DNA from: Bacteroidaceae bacterium | Lineage (GTDB): Bacteria > Bacteroidota > Bacteroidia > Bacteroidales > Bacteroidaceae | DNA length: 64,000 nucleotides | Reading direction: 5' to 3' | Assembly: GCA_017647225.1 (NCBI GenBank) | Contig: JAGCLA010000051.1 | Location: forward strand, 1 to 64,000 | Shown here: positions 8,031 to 18,500 of the stretch, piece by piece | Layout of the letters: each line of letters starts with the position of its first letter | Position numbering within the stretch: the first letter of the stretch is position 1 | Made by a program: the position numbers and the translations under genes | The notes under the pieces: model-generated | The model's database searches: none | Told to the model about the DNA's origin: nothing | Seen by the model: only the letters and a program-made list of their open reading frames with translations

Positions 8031-8810
8031 TCACACAAGCCCCTCATAACCATCCAGTAGCTCATGTACATAATCATTCATGCTCCAGTAAGTCAGCAAC
8101 TCCTTATTCTTGATATTCTCCTTGTCATTTTCTTCAATAAACTCTCCATCGACACTCAGAAAACCTCCGACATCACCCTTGCGGACATAAAGGAATTTAG
8201 GGCAGATATCGGCATCATCGAACTGCGGCTCAATATAACAGCCTCCCATTGTAAGGAAACCGATCTTGTTCCCTTTGGTAAAGTAGAGATATGTGCTGCC
8301 AACTCTGTCGCTTGGATCCTCCAACTCATCCATCTCACAAGGAACAACAAGTTCTCCGTTACTGTCCAGCACTCCAAAAAGGCTCTTGTCACCAATCTTC
8401 TTTTCACAGATGTAGAAATTCCTGCTACCACGAATGAATGATATAGCATCATACTCAAATCCGCAAAGCTGAGTACCCAAGCCATCGGGAGCCACCAGGG
8501 CATACTTGTCCTCGAAGTTGCAAACCGCCATAGGCAATGATTCGAAAGGAGTATATGCAAAAAGCTCCGGGCAATCTTTATATATAGCAGGTACAATTAT
8601 ACGGCCGGTAACGTCAACAACTCCAGTTTTGCCATTCTCCTCAAATACAGAGTCAAACAGGTCATAATCCTCTCTAATGGAGTCAAATTCATTGAGCAAA
8701 TCGCCATACTCCTTTTCATTCTCAGGCAGCATATACACAAGAATCTCCTTAATTCTGTTCTTGATAAACTGAATACGTTCACAAACTGTAGGTGTCACTT
8801 TCTTTTTCAT
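8031..8810 (-). CDS. WG-repeat protein
   Basis: The 259-aa protein carries WG-type (KWG-like) repeats, each a strand pair of the form KTGVVDVTGRIIVPAIYKD, with more at YALVAPDGLGTQLCGFEYD, LFGVLDSNGELVVPCEMDE and GGFLSVDGEFIEEND. The N-terminal 50 residues are helical (CERIQFIKNRIKEILVYML). WG repeats form beta-propeller-like scaffolds whose function is mostly unknown. Gene 9089-9814 is a paralogue with the same order of repeats and the same helical start, so they arose by duplication. The shared dyad promoter unit lies upstream at 8966-9006, in the right orientation. No export signal. Confidence 0.82.
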   Translation of the reverse strand: MKKKVTPTVCERIQFIKNRIKEILVYMLPENEKEYGDLLNEFDSIREDYDLFDSVFEENGKTGVVDVTGRIIVPAIYKDCPELFAYTPFESLPMAVCNFEDKYALVAPDGLGTQLCGFEYDAISFIRGSRNFYICEKKIGDKSLFGVLDSNGELVVPCEMDELEDPSDRVGSTYLYFTKGNKIGFLTMGGCYIEPQFDDADICPKFLYVRKGDVGGFLSVDGEFIEENDKENIKNKELLTYWSMNDYVHELLDGYEGLV

Positions 8811-8965
8811 ATGTCTGGTTCTATTTAATAATGATTATTCAAAATATGCAGTTCAAAAGTAGTATATGCATGTGTAATTATCCCGAAAAGTTAGGGAAAT
8901 CTTAGTAAGTTGCTTGACAAAACAAACATGCCGGCTACACGAATTCTGTTGGCAGGCTGTTCTTA

Positions 8966-9006
8966 TGCAAAGAAAAAGGACAAGTGTGCAGAAGTTGTGC
9001 ACAGAT
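8966..9006 (-). promoter_or_regulatory. dyad promoter unit, copy 1 (before WG-repeat gene)
   Basis: On the minus strand the unit reads ATCTGTGCA (9006-8998), a 7-nt spacer, TGCACA (8990-8985), then TTTTTCTTTGCA (8977-8966). It is the same composite element as at 9908, 10952, 22830, 23805 and 26726. The TTTG-containing end resembles a -7 box with the dyad lying where an activator or repressor would sit. Confidence 0.5.
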
Positions 9007-9088
9007 ATAAAATATTCAAAATTTTTCTTGAGAAAGAATATAATTTCTGTGCACCTGCTGCACCGTGGAGAACTGTCGCCCCGCCAAA

Positions 9089-9814
9089 TCAATACTCAAA
9101 CAAACAGAGCAGTTCTTCCTCGTCTATCCTATCCTCGTCGTTCTCGTCAATAAACTCACCTTTCCTGCTTATGTAACCCCAGATACCTTCCTTGCACACA
9201 TAAAGGTAACCATCCTTGTCCTCGACCTCGTCATACACAGGTTCAAGATAGAAGTTGTCCATTGTGATACCGCCGAACTTGCCGTCCTTCTCAATGACAG
9301 CGATATTGTTGGAGACAGCATATATGACATCCATCTCACATGGTACAAGCATGTTGCCATCGCAGTCCATGACACCTGCAAGAAGTTTGTCCCCCACCTT
9401 CTTCCAGCACCTATAAAGCGCGCAGCTGCCGAACATGAACTTTATCATCTCGTACTCGAAACCACACAAAGGAGTTCCGTTACCGTCACACTTCACAATA
9501 GCATACTTGTCGTTGAAATTACAGGCCGGTATAGGCATTACATAACCATATCTTCTATAGGTATAGGTTTCCGAGAAGTCCTTGTATAAGGCAGGTACCA
9601 GCACTTTGCCTGCCGCATTGCGTACACCCTTCTTGCCATCCTCTTCAAACACCTGGTCAAAGAGGTCATAAGACTCCATCAACTGGTTATACTCCTCGTA
9701 CAAAGCATTAATCTCGCTTCTCTTCATTGTCACTTCCTCATTAATGACTTTAGACAATGTATCAAGGATACAATCTACACGCTCAACTACTTCTTCTGTT
9801 GCAATCTTCTTCAT
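9089..9814 (-). CDS. WG-repeat protein, paralogue of 8031-8810
   Basis: The 241-aa protein follows its neighbour from end to end: helical start (VERVDCILDTLSKVINEEV), the phrase YDLFDQVFEEDGKKGV, YAIVKCDGNGTPLCGFEY, LLAGVMDCDGNMLVPCEMD, and WGYISRKGEFIDENDEDR. At least four WG-type repeat units are visible. The two genes are separated by about 280 nt that hold a copy of the dyad promoter unit, and another copy lies upstream of this gene (9908-9955). They are therefore separate transcripts under the same apparent control. Likely cytoplasmic scaffold; no enzymatic motif seen. Confidence 0.82.
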   Translation of the reverse strand: MKKIATEEVVERVDCILDTLSKVINEEVTMKRSEINALYEEYNQLMESYDLFDQVFEEDGKKGVRNAAGKVLVPALYKDFSETYTYRRYGYVMPIPACNFNDKYAIVKCDGNGTPLCGFEYEMIKFMFGSCALYRCWKKVGDKLLAGVMDCDGNMLVPCEMDVIYAVSNNIAVIEKDGKFGGITMDNFYLEPVYDEVEDKDGYLYVCKEGIWGYISRKGEFIDENDEDRIDEEELLCLFEY

Positions 9815-9907
9815 AAAATCTATTCTGTTTAAAGTTGTTTTTTTGTATCGTAAATATATTTCAATCTATAGAACGGTGCCATTCATTCCATTCACAGCAT
9901 TTTTTTC

Positions 9908-9955
9908 TTTTGCGTAGCAAACGTAATGCTCTGCAATGCAGAGGATATGCACAGC
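9908..9955 (-). promoter_or_regulatory. dyad promoter unit, copy 2 (before second WG-repeat gene)
   Basis: On the minus strand GCTGTGCAT (9955-9947) is followed by CTCTGCATTGCAGAG (9943-9929, itself a near-perfect palindrome) and a TACGTTTG -7 box (9925-9918), which here matches the TAnnTTTG consensus exactly. The stretch 9815-10215 otherwise holds no gene that I can see. Confidence 0.45.
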
Positions 9956-10158
9956 TAATAAAAAAACGATGACATGGATTATGAAATAAAGCTCATCCGT
10001 CAGTTTTGGTGGCGAAAGTAATTCAATAGATTATTAAAAATCCGGAAAGTCCAACATTTATTTGATGCACGAAAGTTGGTTTAAGATAGGTGCAAGCTAC
10101 AATGAAAAATGACCCACGTCGTGAAAGTTAGGATTTTCCACACTCCTCACAATAGCAA

Positions 10159-10189
10159 ATTTGCCCAAGGCGTAACGCTTTGGGCAAAT
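10159..10189 (-). terminator. long hairpin after divergent NADAR gene
   Basis: ATTTGCCCAA (10159-10168) pairs with TTGGGCAAAT (10180-10189), and the loop contains a further GCGT/ACGC pairing. It lies 27 nt beyond the stop of 10216-10935. No clear T-run follows on either strand, so it may be an RNA 3'-end stabiliser rather than a simple intrinsic terminator. Confidence 0.5.
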
Positions 10190-10215
10190 AGCAAGTGACC
10201 TGGGGTATATAACTG

Positions 10216-10935
10216 TCAAATATCCAGGATTGGCTCTCCAAAGAGATGCATGTCGGCAGGGAGCGAATACTCCAATCTGCCTTTTGAAGTGCGGAGTTTA
10301 GCGAGCAGCTTGCCAAGAACGTTGCAGCCAAAGTAGTACTTTTTGCCTTCAACCTCTACAAGCTTGGCTCCCCAGAATAGGTTCGATGCATAGTTAGTGG
10401 CTGTTGCATCCTCCACCGGAAGTAGCGTGGTTGAGTGAAGGTCGGTGCGGAAATCACTGTTATCCCTGTACTTGAGATTGAGGCAGTATTTCATCCACTC
10501 GGTCTGAATCTCTTTCCAGTCGGCGCGTTCCTGCCCCTTGAACTTGGCCTTGTACTCCTGCTTCTTACGGGCATCGACTCTTTGTTGGAACAAGTTGTCC
10601 TTGAGCCAGTTATGTGCCTCTGCGCTATCCATTCGGGCCATATTGTAGAGAATCTCAATCTGACGGAAACGGAAGTCGCCGTAGTGCATCCAAGTGGCAG
10701 GCTCCTTGAGGGGGAGCACCGACATGTTGTCGAGGGAATAGAAAGGAGTACCCTGCTTTGTAATAAACGGAACGCACTCCTCCACCGGGTAGAGACCGAA
10801 CTTCTGAAGCTGCTTGAATTCCTCTTCGCTCTCGGGAATGAGAGCCTCAACTGAAGAAACGACCTTCTTCAATTCACACTTCAACTTGTTGTCTGCGAGC
10901 TGGTTCTTGATAAATTCTAATTTCATGTTCTGCAT
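10216..10935 (-). CDS. divergent NADAR-like protein
   Basis: The C-terminal half fits NADAR: W-KEIQTEWMKYCLNLKYRD (helix with the K-Y contact), LLPVEDATATNYASNLFWG, and the closing FGCNVLGKLLAKLR block. The first half is degenerate (LDNMSVLPLKEPATWMHYG instead of LSNFYP.P), so activity is uncertain. Starts at 10935 (MQNMKLEF) or 10926 are both possible; 10977 would lie inside the dyad promoter unit. The gene is a single transcription unit under copy 3 of that unit. It could be an ADP-ribosyl glycohydrolase or a non-catalytic ADP-ribose binder. Confidence 0.68.
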   Translation of the reverse strand: MQNMKLEFIKNQLADNKLKCELKKVVSSVEALIPESEEEFKQLQKFGLYPVEECVPFITKQGTPFYSLDNMSVLPLKEPATWMHYGDFRFRQIEILYNMARMDSAEAHNWLKDNLFQQRVDARKKQEYKAKFKGQERADWKEIQTEWMKYCLNLKYRDNSDFRTDLHSTTLLPVEDATATNYASNLFWGAKLVEVEGKKYYFGCNVLGKLLAKLRTSKGRLEYSLPADMHLFGEPILDI

Positions 10936-10951
10936 AGATGTGAAAGTTTTT

Positions 10952-10992
10952 TGCAAACTAAAACCACAACTATGCAAGATTAATTCACAGAT
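10952..10992 (-). promoter_or_regulatory. dyad promoter unit, copy 3 (before divergent NADAR gene)
   Basis: On the minus strand ATCTGTG (10992-10986) is followed by a spacer, TTGCATAG, and TTTTAGTTTGCA (10963-10952). It aligns best with copy 5 at 23805-23845. The dyad is weaker than in the other copies. It ends 17-26 nt before the candidate start codons of the NADAR-like gene. Confidence 0.42.
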
Positions 10993-11004
10993 AACAAAAA
11001 AGAA

Positions 11005-11994
11005 TCATCTGTTATATTTTTCAAGATTCCTCTTTATGGCATCAATAATTTCTTCGCGTAAAGATGATGGCGACAACACCTCTACCTGTGGCATATAAGA
11101 GAAAATCTTTTGAATAAGTTCCTTGTTTTTCTTTACATGTATTTCAACAATGCACTCCTTCTCATCAATAATCTCCTGAGAATGATGCAAAGGTTTGGAC
11201 ACGACATACGGGAACCTGTCCGGGTCAAATTTCAACTTTATATCAAGAATTTCAGCATCTTCACCAGGAACCGTAACACCAATAATGTCCTTAAAATAGT
11301 CATCTACATCAAAGAAAACATTATCATAGAACTCCTTATTCGATTTCTTGACCCCACGGATTCTGTCGAGTGCAAAATTAGAAATTCGGCCATATTTAGA
11401 CTCATAACCGAGCACAAACCACCGTCCGTTATACTGCTTAACACAGTATGGGTGAAAACAATATGTCTCCTCGTGCCCACGGTACGAACGGTACACAACA
11501 TCAATTGCCTCATGGGCAACAGTGTACTTTATTATATCGCCCAGGAACTCAAGCCCCTTCAAGTTGCGGTTCTCGTCAAAGAACACAAGTTTCTCGGTGT
11601 TGGGTACAATATCGAAACGACACTCCAGATTGGTAATGACATCCTCCAACCACACATTGGACACCTTGTACTTTGCAAGCATCTCCAGGGTTGACTTTAG
11701 AACATTGTAATCCTGGTCCGAGATGCCCGACTTGAAGATTGAATAATCCTCATCGGCATAAACATAATAGCACTTACGCCCCCAATTGGGCTTTGCATCA
11801 ATGGGAGCATCGTAAATACTCCTCATATTCTTGATATCATCACGCAACTGCCTGAGGCTTATACCATACAAGCCCTGCGCATCAAGTTCGTCATTCACAA
11901 AATCGAGCAATTCATCAATGGAATACCTGACCGCCCCACTAAAACAGCGGTCTAATATCCTGTAACGTAAAAGAGCATTTTTTGTAACGGGCAT
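11005..11994 (-). CDS. WYL-domain transcriptional regulator
   Basis: The 329-aa protein has an N-terminal winged-helix-like part (residues about 1-70, LRYRILDRCF...ISLRQLRDDIKNM) and a WYL domain at about 145-240. The WYL part is seen in IDVVYRSYRGHEETYCFHPYCVKQ and in GRWFVLGYE...NFALDRI (here the W-Y-L positions are filled by W, Y and nearby residues). A C-terminal WCX-like part follows. WYL regulators are frequent beside defence loci, where they bind an operator and sense nucleic acid or nucleotide signals. It is divergent from the Druantia-like pair, with an inverted repeat between, so it probably controls that locus and itself. Confidence 0.85.
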   Translation of the reverse strand: MPVTKNALLRYRILDRCFSGAVRYSIDELLDFVNDELDAQGLYGISLRQLRDDIKNMRSIYDAPIDAKPNWGRKCYYVYADEDYSIFKSGISDQDYNVLKSTLEMLAKYKVSNVWLEDVITNLECRFDIVPNTEKLVFFDENRNLKGLEFLGDIIKYTVAHEAIDVVYRSYRGHEETYCFHPYCVKQYNGRWFVLGYESKYGRISNFALDRIRGVKKSNKEFYDNVFFDVDDYFKDIIGVTVPGEDAEILDIKLKFDPDRFPYVVSKPLHHSQEIIDEKECIVEIHVKKNKELIQKIFSYMPQVEVLSPSSLREEIIDAIKRNLEKYNR

Positions 11995-12033
11995 AGCTGA
12001 TACAGAGGTTTTCGTTTGAGTTAAATTTGATTA

Positions 12034-12079
12034 TTTTCGACACGGGCGCAGTCATATGCGCTATCGAAAAACAAATATA
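12034..12079 (-). promoter_or_regulatory. promoter and candidate operator of the WYL gene
   Basis: TATATTTG lies on the minus strand at 12079-12072, giving a start near 12065. Immediately downstream is an imperfect inverted repeat: TTTTCGA (12034-12040) with TCGAAAA (12064-12070), and inside it GCGCA (12046-12050) with TGCGC (12057-12061). Its position over the start site suits an autorepressing WYL regulator. Confidence 0.45.
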
Positions 12080-12198
12080 TAAAAAAATATCGAGAAAAGC
12101 AAGCTGGAGGAGTTCGAAAAGTTTATGACTCCCGATCCATGGCGCTACCGAAATCGACGATAGTAAAGTGAGTTGATGAATTGGACAAAGATTGACAA

Positions 12199-12225
12199 GG
12201 CGGATTTAGTCCGCCTTTTTCTTTT
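12199..12225 (+). terminator. intrinsic terminator in the WYL-druH gap
   Basis: GGCGGA (12199-12204), loop TTTAG, TCCGCC (12210-12215) and then a T-rich run. There is no complete plus-strand gene before it. A 22-codon open stretch ending at 12161 (KLEEFEKFMTPDPWRYRNRR) could be the tail of a lost gene. The rest of 11995-12439 holds only the promoters listed. Confidence 0.6.
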
Positions 12226-12240
12226 AATATCAAAAAAAAA

Positions 12241-12271
12241 TTTGTAATTTTACGATGAAAACTACTATTTG
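12241..12271 (+). promoter_or_regulatory. candidate promoter for druH-druE
   Basis: TTTG (12241-12244) is followed by TACTATTTG (12263-12271). The -7 box has one extra base compared with TAnnTTTG. Transcription near 12278 would give a leader of about 160 nt before the ATG at 12440. Confidence 0.35.
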
Positions 12272-12439
12272 CCGTAAATATGAATGGGGCTCGTATAATA
12301 AAGTCTATTAAAATCCATACTATTAAGCATCTCGTATGTGGTAAGTTTTAGCAACTTGACAAGTTCTTTTACTTATATGGCAGATATTATCTTATAGTTT
12401 ATAACGAAAGTAGAATAACATTTAACCACTGAATGAAAT

Positions 12440-15400
12440 ATGAGTTTCTTTGACAATATACTACGAAGTAGAAATATTAAATGGAATAATGATATTTATC
12501 TTTGGAGTTTGCGATTAAGTAATGATGAATATTACGAGTTGAAAGAAGCTCTAAAACACGGGGCTAAATATCGCGAGTTTACATCATTACGACGTGAAGC
12601 AACTTTATATTACGCAGAATGGTGGAGAAGAGAGTTTTCTGGGGGACACGCTAGCACAAAAGATGTTTGTGAGTCTATTTTTGGAGATGCACAACTGTCT
12701 GAAAAGCTATATGAAGCTGCAAAATGTGGAGCTAGAACTCTTAATATCCAGATAATACGAACACAAGGAGAGGAAAGAGATAGGGATAATATCAGATATT
12801 CCATATTCTACCAAGGTGGATTGCCTATGAATTATATCATCAGCGAGATTCAGAGAAGCAACTATTCAGCTTGGAACAGATTCTTCCGTAAACTTGTTTG
12901 GAAGTTGCATGACTACACTGATGTGAGTGAGAGTTTAGGAGTTACTGCACCGCTCAGTGATAGTATAAAAGCTTTCTGCGAGACATTAAGAATATCTGCT
13001 GATAGTCTTACGCCTAATCAACAGCCATACTATCATAATGAGGTCTGGTGGAATGTCATTATTAGAAACTTTGAAGAAGAGAAGCGTAAGCGTAAAGCGC
13101 GTTCTCCATTTGAATCAATATGGTTGTTTGGATTAGATGAAGTTGATAAAAAAATAAGTGTTGGATTCAAGTTCTCTGGTCCTCAGACTTTATCGGCCGA
13201 ATTTATTACCGAGCACAATCTTGTAGGGAAATCCTTTACGACATTTTCTTTACTAGTAAACAACGCTCCAGTGTTCACACCTGAATACGACAAGAGGTTC
13301 TATTGCCGTAGAAATGTTGAGAAGAATGTACTCTGCTCTGTAGGAGATACAATTACCGTGGTCATAAATGAAACAGGTGAGGTTATATCCAATAGGGATA
13401 TCAACTTCGATACACCTAAGGTAGCTTACTTAATCGATGAAGACAAGAACATATTTCGTCTAGGAGATACCCAACACCTCAAGGATGAGGTATGCAGAAT
13501 CATTGCAACAGAAGACTGGAACTGTGAATGCAAATTTGATATATTTACTATTGATGGAATTAACTACAAGGTCTTTTACCCAGAAATGGGAACAGATCAA
13601 ATGGTCTTTCACTCTGAAAGCAGAGCAGAAACTCGCACTATCAATCCAGGATCAGAATCACCTAAGACATTTATTGATTTTAGATGTGCGTTAAAACTTC
13701 AAGTACCCACAAAAGAAATTATATTTAATACAGAAGATACAGTACTTTTCTACGAGGCTTGCAATGAGACTGAAATTAATAGAGCTAGACCTTGCTCTGT
13801 ATATTATGCTGAAAAAGGAAGTCAGCAATGGATAAGTAGGCCCAAATTTGGCGAGATACGAGCAAGAGTTAGACGCTCTGATAACGAAGCTGTAGAACCT
13901 GTAAAGTTCTTAAACGCAGGAAATCTAAACATCTCATACATATCATCATCTCGTGATACATGTGAGATAAAGATAGACTGGAAGCACGGTAGCGTAGAAA
14001 CGGAGGACGCTAAAGTTGGGGAACGAGAGAATATTTGGGTTATCAATAGAAATACTTTGGCAGACCGCAGATATGCAAAATTTAAGTTTATTCCTTGCCC
14101 TGGACAAGGTTCGGAATTTACGTTGACAATACTTCCCCCGTTTTTCGGATTTAACATCTATGATAAAATGGACAGGAAGATGGGGACTAATTCCATCATT
14201 CCAATGGTAGATATCAATGATTTTAGATATTATTTCCATCTCCCTAGCATTATGCATTTGCACCCTAATGGTATTAGAGGTGATCTGAGATATGTATACT
14301 GCGAAGACAATCAAAATCACGGAAATAAAATTACTGAGTACCTATGTGGAAATAAGCAACGTAGTTCTTTCATTCCATATGAAGGTAGATTAGCATCAAT
14401 GTTCATTGATGGAAGTGAGCAGATACATAGAATGATCAATCACTCATGTTTATCTCTTCCAGATGCAGAGGCTAAGATTGCTTTCCAAGATGGGGCTAGA
14501 ACTCATATGCTAACATTTAAGGCATTTCCATACAGACTTAAGTATGAGACGGGAATGGTGATTGTAAAGAATACATCTGTACTCCCGCGTTACGACGATG
14601 ATCTTTTAGCTATCCCGATAGACACTCCCGAGTGTGAACCAGTTATCTTACAACAAAGCAAGGAACTCAGGAATTGCTATTTACTTCCTGATATAATCAC
14701 AAATAGCGCATACTCCCGCTGGCTGATATATGGAAGACTGCGTGGATATGTTCTTCCTTTTGCGATTGATACAAAAGAGGAGCTAGACAGAGGTAGAAGA
14801 GATGGTTTTAGAGCGAATAAAATCAATGAACTTAAGCACGAGTTCTTATCTGCACCAATATTTGACAGTATATGGAAAAGAGCTATCGATTGGTATAAAC
14901 GATTACCTTTAGGACGTATCCCTGGTACATCAATCCTTGAACTTGTTGCTATTGCTGATGACAATATGCTCATTAAGAAGTTTGCTTTACATCTGTGGTT
15001 TGATACATTAAACCGAAATGAATCAATGGATACGCTTAAGGCGTCTCTCATAGAATTTAGCGAGCAGATGTCATTCCTATGGGCTTGGGTAACAAATGAA
15101 AGTATCATTGACTTTGCAATAGATTACCTCAAGTCAGATGATTCCCAATTACTTAAGTATTACTATACATGGGTTCTATCACTACCAGATGATTCCAGCA
15201 AAAAACGGTATTTACTGACAAATCCAGCTCAAAAAAGAGCCGAATTTCTCTTATCTGAGTTTCAAGAGTGGCTCAATATTGTAATACAAGATGGTATGCC
15301 GCGTCAGAACCTGGAGTATCCTGATGTTAATACAAATGGTGATGGATTAATATCTAAGGAGGCAAAAGAGCACTTTGTTTGTGTCAGAGAAACAATAAGT

Positions 15401-15577
15401 AACTGGAAGAACTTAAGTCCTAACGAGCTCTGGATACAAGAAAGACATATGTTGTCTAATATTTTTCAAGCGGTATTGAACTTTGGCGATATCGATGGAA
15501 ACGAAAATATAAAGCGCGAAATACGCAAAAGCATAATTACAGGTTTAACATACAGCAATAATAGATATGAATTTTAA
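12440..15577 (+). CDS. druH: DruH-like protein of a Druantia type III-like defence locus
   Basis: This 1045-aa protein has no domain that I recognise. It begins MSFFDNILRSRNIKWNND, has a beta-rich central part (residues about 230-700) and a helical C-terminus (about 780-1045). The gene overlaps the start of the 2016-aa helicase gene by 11 nt, so the two are translationally coupled. In Druantia type III, a roughly 1000-aa uncharacterised protein (DruH) precedes a roughly 2000-aa DEAH/DUF1998 helicase (DruE). Order, size and coupling all fit; the name rests on that synteny and not on sequence motifs. Composition is AT-rich compared with the core genes. Known role of the family: anti-phage defence, mechanism unclear. 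Confidence 0.65.
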   Translation: MSFFDNILRSRNIKWNNDIYLWSLRLSNDEYYELKEALKHGAKYREFTSLRREATLYYAEWWRREFSGGHASTKDVCESIFGDAQLSEKLYEAAKCGARTLNIQIIRTQGEERDRDNIRYSIFYQGGLPMNYIISEIQRSNYSAWNRFFRKLVWKLHDYTDVSESLGVTAPLSDSIKAFCETLRISADSLTPNQQPYYHNEVWWNVIIRNFEEEKRKRKARSPFESIWLFGLDEVDKKISVGFKFSGPQTLSAEFITEHNLVGKSFTTFSLLVNNAPVFTPEYDKRFYCRRNVEKNVLCSVGDTITVVINETGEVISNRDINFDTPKVAYLIDEDKNIFRLGDTQHLKDEVCRIIATEDWNCECKFDIFTIDGINYKVFYPEMGTDQMVFHSESRAETRTINPGSESPKTFIDFRCALKLQVPTKEIIFNTEDTVLFYEACNETEINRARPCSVYYAEKGSQQWISRPKFGEIRARVRRSDNEAVEPVKFLNAGNLNISYISSSRDTCEIKIDWKHGSVETEDAKVGERENIWVINRNTLADRRYAKFKFIPCPGQGSEFTLTILPPFFGFNIYDKMDRKMGTNSIIPMVDINDFRYYFHLPSIMHLHPNGIRGDLRYVYCEDNQNHGNKITEYLCGNKQRSSFIPYEGRLASMFIDGSEQIHRMINHSCLSLPDAEAKIAFQDGARTHMLTFKAFPYRLKYETGMVIVKNTSVLPRYDDDLLAIPIDTPECEPVILQQSKELRNCYLLPDIITNSAYSRWLIYGRLRGYVLPFAIDTKEELDRGRRDGFRANKINELKHEFLSAPIFDSIWKRAIDWYKRLPLGRIPGTSILELVAIADDNMLIKKFALHLWFDTLNRNESMDTLKASLIEFSEQMSFLWAWVTNESIIDFAIDYLKSDDSQLLKYYYTWVLSLPDDSSKKRYLLTNPAQKRAEFLLSEFQEWLNIVIQDGMPRQNLEYPDVNTNGDGLISKEAKEHFVCVRETISNWKNLSPNELWIQERHMLSNIFQAVLNFGDIDGNENIKREIRKSIITGLTYSNNRYEF

Positions 15578-18500
15578 GAGTTTATATGCAGAAACTAAGG
15601 AGAACATAGAACTCGCTCTTCTTTCACTTTGGGCCCCGGCTAATCACAGAATGCGCAAAGTCATGACGGATTTAATAAGACGCGAACCACTCTTTGCTGA
15701 ACCAGTCTTTCAATCAATGTTTCCATGGAAGGATACAACTGACCCAAACTGGCGCAACTATATTGCTCCAGAAGTTGTTCAAATACAAGAAAAGAAGGCT
15801 GTGAAAAATGGATATGTGTATACACCTTTTGAGCACCAAACAAAAAGTTGGAAACAACTTAAGGATGGAAATAGTATAGTTGTAACTAGTGGTACAGGTT
15901 CAGGTAAAACAGAATGCTTTATGCTGCCTATCCTTAGTGATATTTATTCACGACGGAATAGCAACAACGGGAACGATCCTGTTGAGGCAATATTTCTTTA
16001 TCCATTAAATGCTTTAATGCAAGATCAGAAGGATAGATTGGGTTCTGATTGTCAAGAACTAGGCTTAAAATTCGCTGTTTATAATAGTTCGCTTAAGGAA
16101 AGCAAAGCAGTTGGGTCAGTAAACCCCAATTATCCCAATGCGGAGGTGAGGACTAGAACCTCTGTAAGAACAATGCAGAATAATGGAAGCCCATCTTGTC
16201 CACAGATACTCCTCACAAATCCAAGTATGCTGGAGTATATGCTTGTACGCAATAGCGACCAACCAATCTTTGAACGTTCAAAAGGTAAACTTAAATGGAT
16301 AGTTATTGATGAGGCTCATACATATACCGGATCTGCAGCTATAGAACTTGCATATCTTATTAAGCGAGTTCTTTCCGCATTTAATGTTAATCGAAGTGAT
16401 GTGCAGTTCGTTTGCACGAGTGCGACTATAGGAGACCCGAATAAGCCCCATGAGCTATTAGATTTTATTGAAACCATCACTGGAGAGATTCCTTCTGGAT
16501 GTAATCAGAGACTGGTTCATGTCGATGGAAATCGCATTGTGCCACCTATGCAGACGTCAGATGTGCAAATTGCGCTCAAGAATGTAGGATTAAGCAGTAT
16601 TTCGCCTACCAATGTCTTAAAACTTAGAGATGATATCAATAAACAACCGCTTAGTTTGTCAACGATATGGGCAACCTTATCAAATCAATCATACAGCGTA
16701 GAAAGTTGTCTAGATCTATTGGATAAACTTTGCAACATCAAGATAGACAATAATTATCTTTTGATGGCAAAAGGCCATTTTTTCATGAGAACCATAAATG
16801 GTCTATATGCTTGTGTAAACGAATGTTGTAGTGCTTATAAACTTGGAGAAGGTAGTGGATTCGGTTACCTAACAACCGAGAAAGGTGCTTCTAGATGTCC
16901 GCACTGTGGAGCGCAACTTTTGGAAGTTGTTCAATGCCGAGACTGTAAAGAGTTTATGATAGTTTGTGAGGAAAATGACAAGCATGAAGTACGCCCTACA
17001 TATGTTCTATCCGAGCAGATCAACATTGATGACGAGGATGATGGCGACAACGATGATAATGACACTGATGGAGGTATATTAACTGATGAAGGATGGCAAA
17101 AACTATATCTTGCTAATTTCGGCAATGGTCGTGTCTACACAAAACCACATCCAAACTATGAAGAATCTAAAATATCTATCAGTTGGGATGGAACAAGTCT
17201 TCTCGCTAGTGAATCCGTTAACTCTAATTGGTTCAGACTCGCAAACAACGAAAAGCTGTACTGCCCGAACTGCGTAAGCGGAAGCGGAGAAGAAGGCGCC
17301 AACTTCCGTAATTTCAGATTGTCTTCTAATTGGGTGAATGGTGTTATTGCTCCTGCTCTCCTTCAGGAGGGTCGCGATGATAATAATTATTGGGGTAAGT
17401 ATATTGCATTTACTGATAGTAGACAAGGTACTGCTATCAATGCTAAACGTTTCAATATTGACTCAGAAAGAAGTTATTCGAGAAGCCGAGTTGTTGATCA
17501 ACTCAGCGACCCAAGCAACCACCCGCAGATTAAGGGACTTATTAAGAATGGAGTATGTGGAGATACTTTGAAGCAAATTGTTGCTCTTCTGAACTTGGAT
17601 AATCAACTCCCTTTATTTAATCTCAAGTCATTTGCCGACTGTATCTTCAGTCAACATATTTTTGACCATGTTGACTATGATGCTAGCAAGCATTCTACAA
17701 GTGGTAGACACACGAAAGATGAAGAAGCATACAAAAATGCACTTCTTCGTAGCAATATTGGTAGACGACCAATGCACTTAGCCAGTCTTGAAAGCCTTGG
17801 TTTGATTACTATGTCATACCCATCAATCGAAAATGCCCAATTAACTAACAATTGGAGCAATGCAGGATTTACCCAAGAGGAATATCAAGCATTCCTTAAA
17901 ATCTGTGTAGATTTTCATATTAGAATGGGTAACCATATTCAGTGCTATTATCCAAATGAGATTCAGTATATAAGAGAGTCTAATAGGTCGACGCCATATG
18001 ATCCAGCTGATTGGCCTAAGGTTCATATTGAGAACGCACAGCCTAAAATTACTCAAAATAGATTAATCCTTTTGCTTTGTGCCGCTCTTGGTATTCACGA
18101 TATTGCATCTCTTGCACAAAACGAGCACAAGATTAACAACCTAATGAACGATGCGTGGATTTATCTTTCTACACACACTCTCAATAAGGTTGACACAAAC
18201 GATGCCTACTATAATGAGATTGATGACCAAGGTAATCACAAGTTTTATGGCTGGTACTATATTGACTTATCTCTAAATTCAGACAAGTGTAACATTAAGG
18301 CAGCACACACGCTACATGTGTGCCCGTTTAATTACAATCTGCTTGACACTACTTTTAGGGGGTATTCTCCTGCTATTAGAGGAACTGTCTGTGCAGAAAA
18401 TTTCAATAGATTCAAGTTGTCTGCTGACTCAAAGGTCTCTATGCCTATTTATAGGAGTAAAGATTTTGAAGATAAAAAGGCTGAGTTAATTTCAAAAGGA

